From assembly GCA_034509755.1 (NCBI GenBank), contig JAVYJV010000130.1, forward strand, positions 62,001 to 126,000: a DNA stretch of 64,000 bases, in the 5' to 3' direction. The position numbers and the translations under genes are program-made. This document shows, in pieces, positions 1 to 11,949 of this stretch (its first letter is position 1; each line of letters begins with the position of its first letter). The DNA comes from Anisodus tanguticus. Lineage: Eukaryota; Streptophyta; Magnoliopsida; Solanales; Solanaceae. The notes beneath the pieces are model-generated. The model was not told the origin of the DNA, did no database searches, and saw only the letters and a program-made list of their open reading frames with translations.

Positions 1-3000
1 TCGAAGCCGCAATGCACACACTTGGTTTAAATCCTCTGGACCCAAATTGGTATATGGACACCGGTGCCACTACCCACATGACATCCGATTCAGGTACGCT
101 CTCGTCTTATTCCAATTTGAGTAACCCTCGCGACATAATTATTGGTAATGGTAATTCTATTCTAATTCGTGGTTATGGTCATAAAACTTTATCTCCCCCT
201 CATCCTCCTCTTATCTTGAAAAACACCCTACATGCCACCAAATTGATTAAAAACTTAGTCTTTGTCCGTAAATTCACTACTGACAATTTCATTTCTATTG
301 AATTTGATCTATTTGGTTTCTCTGTGAAGGATTTCAAGACGGGGAGTCCTCTCATGTGGTGTGATAGTAGGGGAGATCTTTATCCTATCACACCCAGTTC
401 CGGTCCATCGAGTCAAGCCTTGCCATCCGCATTTGCAGCCCTTTCTCATTCCTTGTGGCATGCTCGTCTGGGTCATTTGGGATCATCTATTTTGTCATCA
501 TTAGATAAAAATAATTTTATTTCTTGTAAAGGTACGAGTAGTACTCCAAATTATCAGTCTTGTTCTTTAGGAAAAATTGTTAGGTTGCCATTTGTAGACT
601 CAAATTCTCATACTTTAATGCCATTTGATATTATTCATAGCGACTTATGGACGTCTCATGTTCTTAGTTCGTGGGTCATCGGTATTATGTTCTCTCTTTG
701 GAAGATTATTCTAAGTTTTTATGGACGTTTCCGATAGCGAAAAAATCTCAAATTTTTTCCGTCTTCTTAAAATTTAGAGCTTTCATTTGAACCCAATTCG
801 AACGAGAAATAAAAAATATTCAGTGTGATAATGGCAAAGAATATGACAATGGGATGTTTCGGGAATTCTGTGCTAATAATGGGATCAATTTTCATTTTTC
901 TTGTCCTCATACGTCTTCACAAAATGGGAAAGCCGAACGCAAAATTCGTTCCATAATAACATTGTCCGAACTCTATTGTTCACGCTTCCATACCCCCATA
1001 TTTTTGGCATCATGCTCTTCAAATTGCTACATATCTCCTTAACATTATTCCTTCCAAAGGTCTGACATATTCTTCCCCTCTTCAAATTTTATATAATAGA
1101 ACTCCTTCTTATTCTCATCTTCGGGTCTTTGGGTGCTTGTGTTATCCGTTATTCCCGTGCACCACAATTAACAAACTGCAGGCCCGGTCTACTCCGTGTG
1201 TGTTTTTGCGTTTTCCGTCTAATCATCGTAGTTACAAATGTTTTGATTTATCCTCCAATAAAATCATCATTAATCGCCATGTATTTTTTGACAAAACCCA
1301 ATTTCTATTTGGTAAAGTTAATACTCACGTGCCTAGTTTGTATAATTTTTTGGATGATAGTATATCCCCGTATATTATTCATAATTTTTTGGATGTATCC
1401 CGCACCCACAATTCTAAAGCGGGCCCACTGCCCGCTGGTACTCCCCATACAATATCGTCTTCAAATCTGGGTCCAACAACTGGGCCATCCGTTCGCCCGC
1501 CGATTCGGCCCGGATTCAAGTACTATTTACGGGTCCGAGTGATTGGCCCGGTTCTCGATTTCGATTCCCGATCTGGGCCGGCGAGCCCACCGTCATTGGT
1601 CAGTCCGTCCCGAGTCCCAAAAATTCCCAAAATCCACCCGCCTCTGCCTCGAGTCATGGACCAGTCACCCGTAGTCAACGGGGGATTTTTACACGAAAAA
1701 GACATTTTAATTTACATTCTAATGTTCTTAAATCACCCTTACCCCGAAATCTTATGTTTGCATCAAATGACCCGAATTGGAAAATTGTTATGACCAATGA
1801 ATATAATGCTCTTATTGATAATAAGATGTGGGTGTTGGTTCCCCGTACATCTGGTATTAATATTATTAGGTCTATGTGGATTTTTGCTCATAAAGAAAAT
1901 TCAGATGGGTCATTTGCCTGACATAAGGCGCGGCTTGTGGGCGATGGTAATACTCAGCAGGTTGGTGTGGATTATGGTGAGACGTTTAGTCCGGTGGTCA
2001 AGCCGTCTACCATTCGCACTGTGCTCAACTTAGCTATTTCGAAGGCATGGCCTATTCATCGGTTAGATGTAAAGAATGCTTTCCTCCATGAGGATCTCAA
2101 GAAAACAGTCTATATGCTTCAGCCTTTGGGATTCATGGATCCTAAACATCCGCATCATGTCTGTTTGTTGAAGAAGTCCTTATATGGGATTAAGCAGTCT
2201 CCACGGGCCTGGTATTCGAGGTTTGCAGACTATATTTCAACTATTGGGTTCACTCACAGCATGTCAGATAATTCCTTATTCATCTACCGTAGTAGTTCGT
2301 CCTTGGCCTGTATTCTGTTATATGTGGATGATATCATTTTGACTGCTTCTTTCGATGCCTTATGCCAGTCTATCATGACCATGCTCAGCTCTGCGTTTGC
2401 TATGACATACTTGGGGCCCTTGAGTTACTTTTTGGGGATTGCTGTCACTCGTCATTCAGATAGGTTGTTCTTTTCTCAAAGGAAGTATGTAGCTGAAATC
2501 ATTGAGAGGGTTGTGATGTCATCCTATAAGTCCACTTCCACTCTAGTTGATACTACGCCCAAGCTTAGTGCCGCGGCCGGCGTACCATACGAGGATCCGA
2601 CCCGCCATCGCAGTCTCGCAGGGGCCCTTCAGTAACTTACATTTACGAGACCAGATATTACGCATGCTGTCCAGCAGGTGTGTTTGTTCATGCATGATCC
2701 CAGAGTTGAGAACATGAATGCACTCAAACACATCATTCGGTATATTCAGGGTACACTTGACTATGAGTTGAATTTATATCCTTCCTCGACGTCCACACTT
2801 GTCTCATATACAGATGCTGATTGGGGTGGCTGTCCAGACACTAGACGGTCTACGTCTGGATATTGTATGTTTCTTGGCAATAACCTGGTCTTATAGTCTA
2901 CCAAACGTCAGTCGACATTGTCCTGATCTAGTGCCGAGGCCGAGTATCGAGGGGTAGCTAATGTGGTCTCGGAATCATGTTGGTTACGTAATTTGCTATT

Positions 3001-3289
3001 GGAGCTTCATTCACCTATTCAGAAAGCAACCTTGGTTTATTGCGATAATATTAGTGTCATCTACCTTTCTGGTAATACGGTTCAGCACCAGCGCACTAAA
3101 CATATCGAGATAGACATTCACTTTGTCCGCGAAAAACTTGCTCGTGGTCAGGTACGCGTCTGCCATGTCCCGTCAAGATAGCAAATTGCCGACATCGTTA
3201 CAAAGGGTCTTCTCTCAGTCCTTTTTGAAGATTTTAGGGACAGTCTTAGTGTTCGAAGACCGCCCGCTATGACTGCGGGGGTGTGTTAA
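1..3289 (+). pseudogene. Broken copia pol polyprotein (protease-integrase-RT-RNase H)
   Basis: Would encode the enzymes that process, copy and integrate the element. Visible in order: aspartic protease WYMDTGATTHMTS near 50-85; GAG-pre-integrase LWHARLGHLG near 455-480; integrase with HSDLW near 640, CDNGKEYDN near 826-850 and SQNGKAERK near 918-945; reverse transcriptase with QSPRAW near 2200 and the catalytic YVDD near 2320; RNase H with YTDADWGG near 2808 and the AEAEYRG region near 2940. Breaks seen directly: a frameshift near 669, a TGA in place of an arginine codon near 788, a TGA at about 1919 (reading FA-stop-H), a TAA near 2634 and a TAG near 2894. The C-terminal frame ends at TAA 3287-3289, inside the first bases of the LTR. 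The sister element carries the same stop as the one near 1919, so that lesion predates their split. Confidence 0.9.
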
Positions 3290-3573
3290 ATATACACAAT
3301 ATACATGTGTATATAGTGTATCTTACTCTCGGGTTCCGTGTATTTGTATTACTGTGTATGTAGATTGTATATTGCCATGTATGTACAAGATAGATTAGGT
3401 AAGGTGTTGTGGTGTAATTAATATTATACACTTACCATAATTGTATAGTTAGGATCCAAGTAGAATAAGGTTTTAGGAGTAGAATAGGAATATGATTCCT
3501 CTATTAAGGAAATATATAACTTGTATATATAGCCTTTCAATCAATGAAAATAATCAAGAGATTATATCTTTCA
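3284..3573 (+). repeat. 3' LTR of A1 (290 bp)
   Basis: Starts TGTTAAATATACAC directly after a purine tract (GCGGGGGTG) and ends TTTCA. It aligns nearly end to end with the LTR at 59762-60049. A TATA-like element (TATATATAG) lies about 45 bp from the 3' end, as expected for an LTR promoter. The 5' end carries a short inverted repeat: ATATACAC and GTGTATAT flank a 9-nt loop. Confidence 0.92.
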
Positions 3574-4253
3574 CTTTGAAACCGGGTGGAAGGTGGAGCA
3601 AGCATAGGGTCGTCCAAATTCACACTTGGATAAGTAACATTCCAAGTTCATTGTCTCCTCCCCACCCACCCAACGGCCCCAACCCACTATTTGATCGTCC
3701 CACCCCCCGCCACCCCCAAACATGATAAACAAATTACATAGTGTTTTGTTAGATTACATACAAATGCCCTTGGGTTGGGATAGTATTTCTTTTCTTCTTT
3801 ATCAAACACTAAAAAATAAGTGAGAGACTCACTTGTTTTCTAAGAAAACATTTTCTTTCATACCAAACACACCCTAAATCAAATAGCATTACGGAAATGG
3901 GACTATCCAAAATAACCTTAAAGAAGCTTCATTCACATTAAAAATATCAAGAAAAATGCAGACCCATAACACACAATATATGGAATATGAAACACCAAAA
4001 TGACTAAAACCCAATATATGGAATATGAAACACCAAAATGACTAAAACACAAAAGAGTTTTGGGATTTGAGAAAATTACCTGATTTAACAACACAATGTG
4101 ATTAGAGCATTTGGGTATCTTCACATTTTGTGATTTGTCCAAGAATTTTCAAGAAAAGAAAACTACAACATACCTTACTAGAGAGAAACATATACTTACA
4201 TTGGATGAAAAGAAAAATGAGCAAGATGTAATACCTCTTCTCTCCTTTAGCAC
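3574..4253. other. AT-rich intergenic stretch with a 38-bp tandem duplication
   Basis: No gene is recognised. A 38-bp unit beginning CAATATATGGAATATGAAAC occurs twice in direct tandem at about 3974-4049. Short ORFs here look like chance. Confidence 0.6.
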
Positions 4254-4256
4254 TTA

Positions 4257-4402
4257 GGGGTCGTTTGGTTGGAACAAGTTATTTTAAGATTAATTATTTC
4301 GAAATTAGTTAATTTGGGATTGTTATTTTATCCTTTTACAAAGATAAAAGTAACACTTAATTAATTATCTCTTATCTGTTATCCCTAATACCAAACGAGC
4401 TC
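4257..4402. mobile_element. Tourist-like (PIF/Harbinger) MITE, 146 bp
   Basis: The ends form imperfect terminal inverted repeats: GGGGTCGTTTGGT at the left, and the right end read in reverse complement is GAGCTCGTTTGGT. A TTA on each side (4254-4256 and 4403-4405) is the 3-bp target duplication typical of PIF/Harbinger elements. The interior is AT-rich and non-coding, so it would depend on a transposase supplied elsewhere. Confidence 0.75.
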
Positions 4403-4405
4403 TTA

Positions 4406-5338
4406 ATTTTTAATTGATTTTTTTGCTTGGCCTTTTATTGACTTTTTATTTTCAAAGTCAAATAATTAAAGTATTAGTGGTGACCCATTCACCACATTAA
4501 CACGACTATTTATAAATTGCCACTAAACCTTTGGAGCCACATTTTTCAGAGCGGGAACTAAAAACTCAGTGTATAGTGGCACATATTAAGGTGCATAATA
4601 TGTCTAGTTTTGTCTTATATATGCAAAACTTAGAAGATGCGGAAGATACATTGTATTCTCTCTAAGCCTACACTCGTAATAAAAAATCTCTCTGGAGCAA
4701 AGACACTACTCTCAGCTTTTGTTCTGATATTATTCATCTCTTTTCAGATCTAGCTCATTTATCTACTTTTCTCATTTATTTTCATATATACTAACTCCTT
4801 TATCTCGCATTTACGTAACCTAATTAGTAACTCCGGACTCGTTCAAAAGGGTTTTCCGATGGGATACAACCACTTGTCTTTAAATCCTCGAATACAAATT
4901 TCTAACTGTATTTTTTGTTAGAATCATTTTCATCGGAAAACAGTTGTGGTGTTGTCTGAATCTATAACTAATCTTCTTGAAAAACCTAAACGGAAGCAGT
5001 ACATTCAAAGAGAAAAGGAAGTATGTCAGGACAACACGTCATTGCTCATGGATCACAGGAACCCAGAGGGGAGCATCGGAACCTAGTGGATCATTCGGAA
5101 ACACTTCGAACAGAGTTAGGCCATTAGGAAACGCTGTGAATAGGGTTTGAGAAAATGATAGCCCCCTAGATTAAACCCTATCAAACTTTTAGATGAGGAG
5201 GACGTTTGAAGCCATTCGACAGAAAGTCCTGAAACATGACCCAATGAGCAATACCCTAAGAAAAGAAAAGGATGACTGCACTCCAAAGTGGAGGGGATGT
5301 TCAAAGAAGAGTGCACCCCCTCGGAAGCAGCCTTAGCT
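4406..5338. other. Intergenic stretch, nothing recognised
   Basis: AT-rich to about 5000, then of higher GC approaching the gypsy remnant. I see no convincing coding segment or repeat boundary. The last 200 bases may belong to the same gypsy element as the gag remnant. Confidence 0.5.
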
Positions 5339-5845
5339 ACGATCTTGGCCGTAAATAGCGCCATAATAGAGCGCATGGAAAATTTCATGAACTCTTTATT
5401 CCGAGCAAGTCTTGCCGGATAGTCATCCAGCAGATGATGCGGAAGCCATTGGAGCACCCAGTGCTTCTGCGGCTAACGCGGAGAGAGTAGAGCCTACTGC
5501 GTCAGAGTCAGATCTGGCGACACTTGCTATGCTAGAAAAAGAGCTCCATGAGCGGATGAGCCATATACCAAGGGCTCCTTGTGTTGAAAGGAGTCGGGGT
5601 GAGGAAATATTGGAAGATACCATACACGGAGACAATTACTCAGCCTATCCCGAAGAAGTTCAGAATGCCTAACATACCTAAGTATGACGACACCACCAAT
5701 CCGGACGAACACATCCTCACCTTTGAGGCCGAAGTCACATGACATGACTTGCAACAACACCATATCAAATTCGTTATGCTGAATAAATTCAGCCAAACGC
5801 TTACTAAGGGAGCGCTTTCTTGGTATACTCTCTTACCCGAAAACC
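5339..5845 (+). pseudogene. Ty3/gypsy gag remnant
   Basis: Capsid-region remnant of a Ty3/gypsy retrotransposon. An open frame at 5412-5672 runs into a +1 frameshift at about 5656, after which FRMPNIPKYDDTTNPDEHI and then SQTLTKGALSWYTLLPEN are readable to 5843. This is the start of the plant retrotransposon gag domain, usually of the form FR(I/M)P..PKYDG..DP..H, then L..GA..W. A TGA interrupts the frame near 5738. The remnant stops where a TG-starting repeat begins at 5846; the rest of gag, pol and the LTRs are not found nearby. Confidence 0.7.
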
Positions 5846-6263
5846 TGTTGGAAATTTGTCTTTGGTGGGGAGGTGCGTCCACCCATATTTAATGAATTAA
5901 ACACTAGGGTTCCGCATGTTGGAGGCTTTGTCTCTTCACACGTGCATAATCTACTAAGTGAGTAGATGACCGTAGGGCCAAGAATCGTCAAATTTCATTG
6001 ATAAATGAAAGAGATATTGGTCCACGAAGTAAGGTGTTTGAGGCATGAAAATATGGTGTGGGACAAATCTACCACATCGGTGGGAAAAGGAAGAATTGCT
6101 CTCTTTATAAGTCTCATAATTGGCTAAGGGTTTGGGACCCCAAAGGGTAACCCATGTGTTTAAAGGAGGGAGGACCTAGATGTGCTTGGGTTCAAGGCTA
6201 AGCCCAGACGCGCACCGCCGCCGCCCGCCCGTCCCGTCCGGTCCGGTCTGGGCTCAGGCCCAG
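5846..6263 (+). repeat. Possible LTR-like repeat cutting off the gypsy gag
   Basis: Begins TGTTGGAAATTTG exactly where gag homology ends, contains a TATA-like CTCTTTATAAG near 6100, and runs into the tandem repeat below. A TG start and a TATA box suggest an LTR. I could not find a matching end, a primer-binding site or a target duplication (the left flank AAACC does not recur at a plausible right end), so the assignment is tentative. Confidence 0.35.
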
Positions 6264-6875
6264 TCTCGGGTCTTGGGTCTTGGGCTTCTTCTGATAGTAT
6301 CTCTCTAGAAAGATAAATTTGGCAACAACGGAAGGCAGAAAGTTTCTGCCTACCATTTGGGTTGACTTTTGGAGCATTCACTAGCCATTACTTGGCTGTT
6401 AAGTTCTCCATAAACAACCATCTTTTATTGGCCATAAACCTGCCATTAACTGCCCTCTCTAATGGCCATAAACGCGCCATTAACAACCCTCACTAATGGC
6501 CATTAACAACCATGTTTTGGTAGTTGAGGAGTCCCTCCCTTATGCTATATATTAGAGCTTCCGGGCTCGGGTCTCGGGTCTTGGGTCTTGGGTCTTGGGC
6601 TTCTTCTGATATTATCTCTCTGAAAAGATGAATTTGGCAACAACGGAAGGCAGAAAGTTTCTGCCTACCGTTTGGGCTGATTTTTGGAGCATTAACCAAC
6701 CATTACTTGGCTGTTAACTCCTCCATAAATATCCCTCCTTTATTGGCCATAAACCTGCCATTAACAACCCTCCCTAATGGCCATAAACCTGCCATTAACA
6801 ACCCTCACTAATGGCCATTAACAACCATGTTTTGGCAGTTGAGGAATCCCTCCCTTATGCTATATATTGGAGCTT
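6264..6875. repeat. Two tandem copies of a ~300-bp unit
   Basis: Copy 1 is at about 6264-6560 and copy 2 at about 6573-6875. Each starts CTCGGGTCTTGGGTCTTGGG, passes through GGCAACAACGGAAGGCAG, and ends with a TATA-like TATGCTATATATT. Within each unit the phrase TGGCCATAAAC..GCCATTAAC recurs two or three times, so the unit is itself built of ~33-bp subrepeats. Function unknown. Confidence 0.85.
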
Positions 6876-7454
6876 TTTGGCCATTAACAACCAAAAACTG
6901 TCTTTTGAAAAATATTTTGATGAGGTATCTCATAAATTAATTTGGGATACGCCAACTTTTAGTTGATTGAATTGAGTGTGTAAAAATGGATTGAGTTAAC
7001 AAATAGGTAGGTTATTCACCTTTCCACATTTGAGTAGGTTGGTCGGGTAATATATTCACGTGCTAATTTTGTCAACCCTAATTCAAAATTAAGGGAGTTT
7101 TTGTTTCTCAATTAAAAGGTTAGGGTATTATTTTTCAAATTTTAAAAGTTAAAAGGATAAAATGATTTTTTCTCTACATATAAAGTACTTAAAATTATTA
7201 ATGACTTAATTATGCGGTATGTTAATTTGGGTAACAATGTTATCAAAATTGACTCATCTTTTTAAATCTTACAAATGAATGAACCAGTCTCATCTCTCTC
7301 TCCCTCTCTCTTATTTTTTTCTTTCTGTGTCCCCCGTTGTTTCCCCACCACTGCACATCCGACACCGTCCCCAGAGAAATTACACACACAAACACCCAAA
7401 ACTCTCTAGCGACTTTTGTAGAAGAGAGCCAAGTAATCATCGGGCTCCCTAGAA
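6876..7454. other. AT-rich intergenic stretch
   Basis: Nothing recognised. A CT-rich patch at about 7285-7325 precedes the dispersed repeat. The short ORFs are not convincing. Confidence 0.5.
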
Positions 7455-8629
7455 GCTCTGTTAAGACTAAGTCCTCGGCGATGCAGTTACGAGATAGGAA
7501 GCTTCTTCCTACTAATCATAGAATCTCTGAAGCTCCGATTCATTAGGTTCTATTCACTACTAAAACATCACTGACCCACACCCTCCTCCTCTCTCTCTTG
7601 CCCTCTCTCAGATCTGGTGGTGGTGAGTGACCCACTCCCCCCCTACCTCTCTCTCTCTCACGCAGATCTGCTGTGGCTGTTGGTTTTCGTCGGAGATCCT
7701 CCCCTCTTGTTGCTTAGTTGTTGGTGGTGTTGAAATGATCCGGAGAACAAAATTCCGACGATGGCTGGTGGTTGTTGCTGCTCCGTCATTGGTGATGTTT
7801 GTGTTTGTATAATAGTGTATATGGGTGTGTACACACCTCTTATACACTATTAATACATTTTACACATCCATATACATAGTGTATCTATCTTGTATAAAAG
7901 CACAATTCTTATTCAAAACCACTCCAAATCTATGTTTTATACCCACTTATACAATATTGTATCATTATGTATAAATGTGTGTAAGTGCGTATTTTTATGT
8001 ATAACATTATATAATTGTATTTTTTTTAGTGTATATACATACAATACACTTTCATACACTTATATACATAATGTACATGTCTTTTGTATATATGTGTATA
8101 AAAGTATTTTTGTATAACATTGTATAAAAGTGTTTTGGGCTATATTTTTACAACGTAAATTTTAGACTATATTTTTTGCAATGTAAATCAGCAAAGTGTA
8201 GTTCTCTGAATTTTTTCCAAACTTAATTGATCACACTGATAGGAAAAAGATAATCGTTGCAATGGAGAAAGTATTATAACATATTAAAAAAAAGATATAT
8301 AAGTATAGAATTGTAGTCTGTAGAGGTTATTATTCTCAAGGATGTGAAACATTTGAGGTAATTGGAAGCCTTCTATTTATAGGAAAGGAAACCTTGTTGT
8401 CCAAGAAAAACTAGTGCTAACTTTTAGGAAAAGATATCAAGTTACCATAAAATATATGTTTCATTTTTTTAAAGGAATTTTCAATGGCTAACCCTGACTA
8501 CATAAGGAATAATGAATATTCCTTTTTAATAAGTATTAATCAAATATACAGTTTGAGGAAATAAGTTTTTAGTCATATGTAGATAATCTATTAAATTGAT
8601 TAACATTCTTAATTTCTATCAGCAAGATG
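7455..8629 (-). repeat. 1.2-kb dispersed repeat, copy 1 (partner at 50946-52145)
   Basis: In reverse complement this aligns over its whole length with 50946-52145. Shared landmarks are an RY-rich segment with AGATCTG, a long stretch rich in TGTATA and TATACA, a segment reading GTGTAGTTCTCTG, a TATA-like CTATTTATAGG at about 8372, and GGCTAACCCTGACTACATAAG near 8487. The TATA-like element followed by a transcript-leader-like stretch suggests a promoter or LTR-type sequence. There is no coding capacity I recognise and no clean TG..CA end, so the class is unresolved. Confidence 0.75.
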
Positions 8630-10513
8630 TAAGAAATTAGATCTTTTGCAAACAACAAGGGCAAATTCGGACTTTATCCCTATATAGTGGCGAGGACGTG
8701 AGTCGAACATCTGACAAAGAGTAAAGTTAGATCTTTTCGCAAAGTGCAGGTAAATCTGAACATTTTCACTATTTTTATGGATTATTTTTTAAAAAAGGAA
8801 AAAGAATCCCTCCCTTATATAAATGAGCACAAATTTGAAATGTTTCTTTTTAATTAAAGAAGCCTCACTTTTTAAAAAGACGGGAGAAAAGCTTTGGAGA
8901 AGAGCATTGTGTCATTTTGTTGTTTTGAGTTGTTATCCCACATAGAGTGTGAGAACGGTATAAACGATTCTAGAATTGTTGATCCCGAATTAAAAAATTC
9001 TACCAAATGTAGGATAAAGTAATCCAACATTTAGTTAAAAACAATTTTTTTACCCCCATTCGATTTTTATACCAAACTAAATAAACATATAATACATGTC
9101 TTATTTACACTTTTATTGCTAATTATATAGTTAATTAACACATATTCTAACTTCAATTTTGAATAAATTATAATAAAATAATATAATTTAACATAAATAT
9201 CACGTGCAGATAATATAATTTAATACGAATATCACGTGCAAATAATTTTTTATCATCTCATACGAGACTACGCTCACCACCGGAAGTCGGAAACTCTTCG
9301 TTCACCTCCGGAATCTGCCGGAAAATGTGGATACTTGTGCAGACTTGACCGGAAACCTATTGTAGAGGGGTTTCCGGTGGCAGAGTGGAGGAGAAAGAAA
9401 TGAAAAGAAGAGAAAGAGAAAGAGAAAGGAAAAGAGAAAAGAGAACGGGGAGGAGACACGTACGGCCGGAAATAGGTCCCGGCAAAGTGTACTTGGTCGG
9501 AGGAGTGTTGTCCCATCGGCGAAAGAAGAGTGGAGGAGAGAGGAAATCTGATACCTGATCGCCGATCGCCGGTGAATGCTGGTCGGAGAGGCGTGGCGTG
9601 CGGTGGTGGGGGAGGGTAAGCTTTGGGATGGGTTAGCTTTCTTACTGTTGGGGAGAAGATGGAAATACAAGTAAGTAAAATAAATGTTACAGGATGCTAA
9701 GTGGACTAGAGCAATAAAACCCAATCCACTCTGTATAGTCACCTAAATGCAGACTTAAAAACACACAAAGAAATGACAAAGAGATAGAAGAGCAAGAATA
9801 ATACTAGAAATCTCAACAAGGAACAACAATCAAGTACCTAATTTATTCTATTCAATTCAGTAACTAAAACAGCGACTAGCAGAACACCAAAAACAAAAAT
9901 CAAAACCAGCCCAAGTAATAACAGTGAAATAGAAATATAAATCCACAAGACATAAATCAGAGATCAACAGCAAGGACAAGGAACAAAGAGGAAACCAAAT
10001 ACACATATACAGATAAGAGCGATAGAACCTGGTCGAAATTTGTGATGATGCCGCTAGATGCTAGTGGGATTCTCCTTTCGAAATGTGGAATCGGGCCGGT
10101 GCAACAGAGAAATCGCAGCAAAAGGTTTCCGGTCGCCGCTAGTGTTTTTCTAGGGTTCCAGTCGACGATGAGTTCACCGAAGAAGGTAACTGCCAGAAAG
10201 AAATAAGGGATATAACGAAAAGTGGAGAAAAGAAAATGAGAAAACAGAGGGAAAGGGAAAAAGAGAGGGAGAATGAGAGAGAGGGAGGAGAGAAAGGAGG
10301 AGAGAGAGACATCCCTTACTTGGTCGCCGGATAGGAGAGATTGATAACGACGGTCAGATGACTGTTAGGAAAAGTTACGTTAGTAGAGCGTAGAGAAAAA
10401 TCCTTTTTATATATGCATTATTTTTTAACGAGGATATATCTGCTCCAAATTGAAAAATTGAAGAGTATATTTGCACCTTTCCCTTTTATATTTTAGAAAA
10501 TAAGTTCTAAAAA

Positions 10514-10550
<37 letters not shown>

Positions 10551-11129
10551 GTTGTTGTTGTTGTTGTTGATGATGATGATTTTGTTGTTATTATCCTTTT
10601 ATTGTCATTATGACCATTTTTAGAATTACTAACTTAAATAGTTTATAGCTTTGAATACTTGGAGGACTATTAGTGCCCCACCATATACTTAAAGCGTGAT
10701 TTTGAGTTAATGGCCATACTTAAGGGATGATTTTGGGCTTTTTGTCAAGAGAATACATAAGCCAAAATGCCTAAGTTGTTTTGTAATGGAGGATGAACTG
10801 GACATTCCATATCGATTACCTTTTGAGTCCAAAAACTCTTCCTAACTATGTCTATGCTAATGTGAGTGCTGGAAGTACGACTTTCATATTTTGCTTTGTT
10901 TTTTCATCCGGTGTCTGGTACCCGAATTGGAGAACGACTAACTCGGAATTATATACAAGTAAGGATATGAGATTTGAGCTAATGTATATAGCATGTATCA
11001 TCTATTTCCAAGTTCTTCATTTTGACCTCCTGAACCAAAATGAAGGGAATTGATTTCTGTCCATCTGATATGCACCTCTAGGTAATTCCTACACATTATG
11101 ACAATAGGGAGTATCTCTAAGTCCAGGTT
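8630..11129. other. Intergenic stretch with two GA-rich tracts
   Basis: No gene recognised. Two purine tracts (about 9388-9450 and 10190-10310, dominated by GAAAGAGA and GAGAGA) lie near short GC-richer patches with TTTCCGGTGGC and TTTCCGGTCGCC. Open frames on the minus strand across the first tract are low-complexity Ser/Phe/Leu and look like chance. Confidence 0.5.
10513..10580. repeat. Compound microsatellite (ATT)n(GTT)n(GAT)n
   Basis: About 38 bases of ATT repeats run into about 18 bases of GTT and then about 11 bases of GAT repeats, a compound trinucleotide microsatellite. Confidence 0.95.
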
Positions 11130-11330
11130 ACAAGGTGGTATTTGCACCACCTTGTGCACACCTCCGATTATTTCATTCGATACCAACTATCTTTCACGTA
11201 TCAAATAACTATATCCACGACACTTGAACAAATGGGAAAAAATCACCTAAGAAAATGTTTTTTGTTTTTCTACTCAAATTTGAACCTTAATCTCTCATAT
11301 TTTCACCCACATCATGCTCCTCTTTCCATA
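11130..11330 (-). mobile_element. Degenerate SINE-like fragment
   Basis: The wording TTGTGCACACCTCCGATTA, then ATATCCACGACACTTGAACA and GGGAAAAAATCACCTAAGAAA, parallels the clearer SINE at 58795-59005 (ACGCACACCTCGACTAATTT, ACTCTATCCACGAAGACTTG, GATGGAAGAAATCACC). In reverse complement the start should carry the tRNA-like promoter, but here only AGGTTCAAATTTG resembles a B box. Strongly decayed. Confidence 0.5.
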
Positions 11331-11949
11331 CCCTTGGCGTTTTATACTCTTGAGTCTGATTCGACTATATTCTTCTTATATATCAGTTTCTATGATTAGA
11401 ATGGAAAGACTAGTCCATATCCGTACATCGAATTCGGAAACTTCTAACTCGCAATTTTCAACTTCAAACCCATGTGTACGAACTTTATTTTAAGATGAGT
11501 GAACTTTTAAACTTTATACATTTCGATTATTCCTCAAATAGGGGTCCTAAAAAGGCAATTTGCTCACTTTGGGAGAACAAGATTTGTTCTCGTATAAATT
11601 GAAATCACTTGTCTTAATTGTATCACATTATTGACAATAACAATCTGTACAATTCTCTCCAACAAATGTGTTCTCTTTTGTTTTTGGTCAAACAAGTAAC
11701 CTCTCATTTTGATTAAACAAATTATATTGAAGTGCCAAGCAATCAACACAATCTTGATTTATTCACTCTTTGAGACCTAATGAGAATTGAAGTATTCAAC
11801 ACCAACAAAAAGAAACATTATACTATCAACTACTATTAAGAATTCCTTCAAACCTGATAAACATTAAACATGTAAATTTTGTTACAATGTAAAAGAATGA
11901 ATGAATCTAATACAATATCTTGAGAAAGACTACTAACTTAACTGGAGTG

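Larger units (their letters stand above)
1..3573 (+). mobile_element. Ty1/copia element A1, 3' portion (5' end lies outside the window)
   Basis: The interval is the 3' part of a Ty1/copia retrotransposon: protease, GAG-pre-integrase, integrase, reverse transcriptase and RNase H homology in that order, then a purine tract and a 290-bp LTR. Its 5' LTR and gag would lie upstream of base 1. It is the close sister of the element at 59762-64000: bases 1-2760 align with about 61250-64000 at a constant offset near 61249, with scattered substitutions and single-base indels. The 3' flank starts CTTTG. The coding region is broken many times, so it can only move if proteins come from elsewhere. Confidence 0.93.

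Noticed and set aside
7455..8629. Endogenous pararetrovirus as the source of the TATA-bearing repeat
   Set aside because: No movement, coat or RT protein wording in either copy or its surroundings; a TATA box and leader-like stretch alone are not enough.
9302..9742. 146-codon minus-strand frame rich in Ser, Leu and Phe
   Set aside because: Its sequence is the complement of a GA-rich tract; low complexity, no family resemblance, no partner.
10513..10580. Possible CRISPR-like or structured repeat
   Set aside because: It is a plain compound trinucleotide microsatellite; there are no spaced repeats anywhere in the window and the DNA is nuclear plant DNA.
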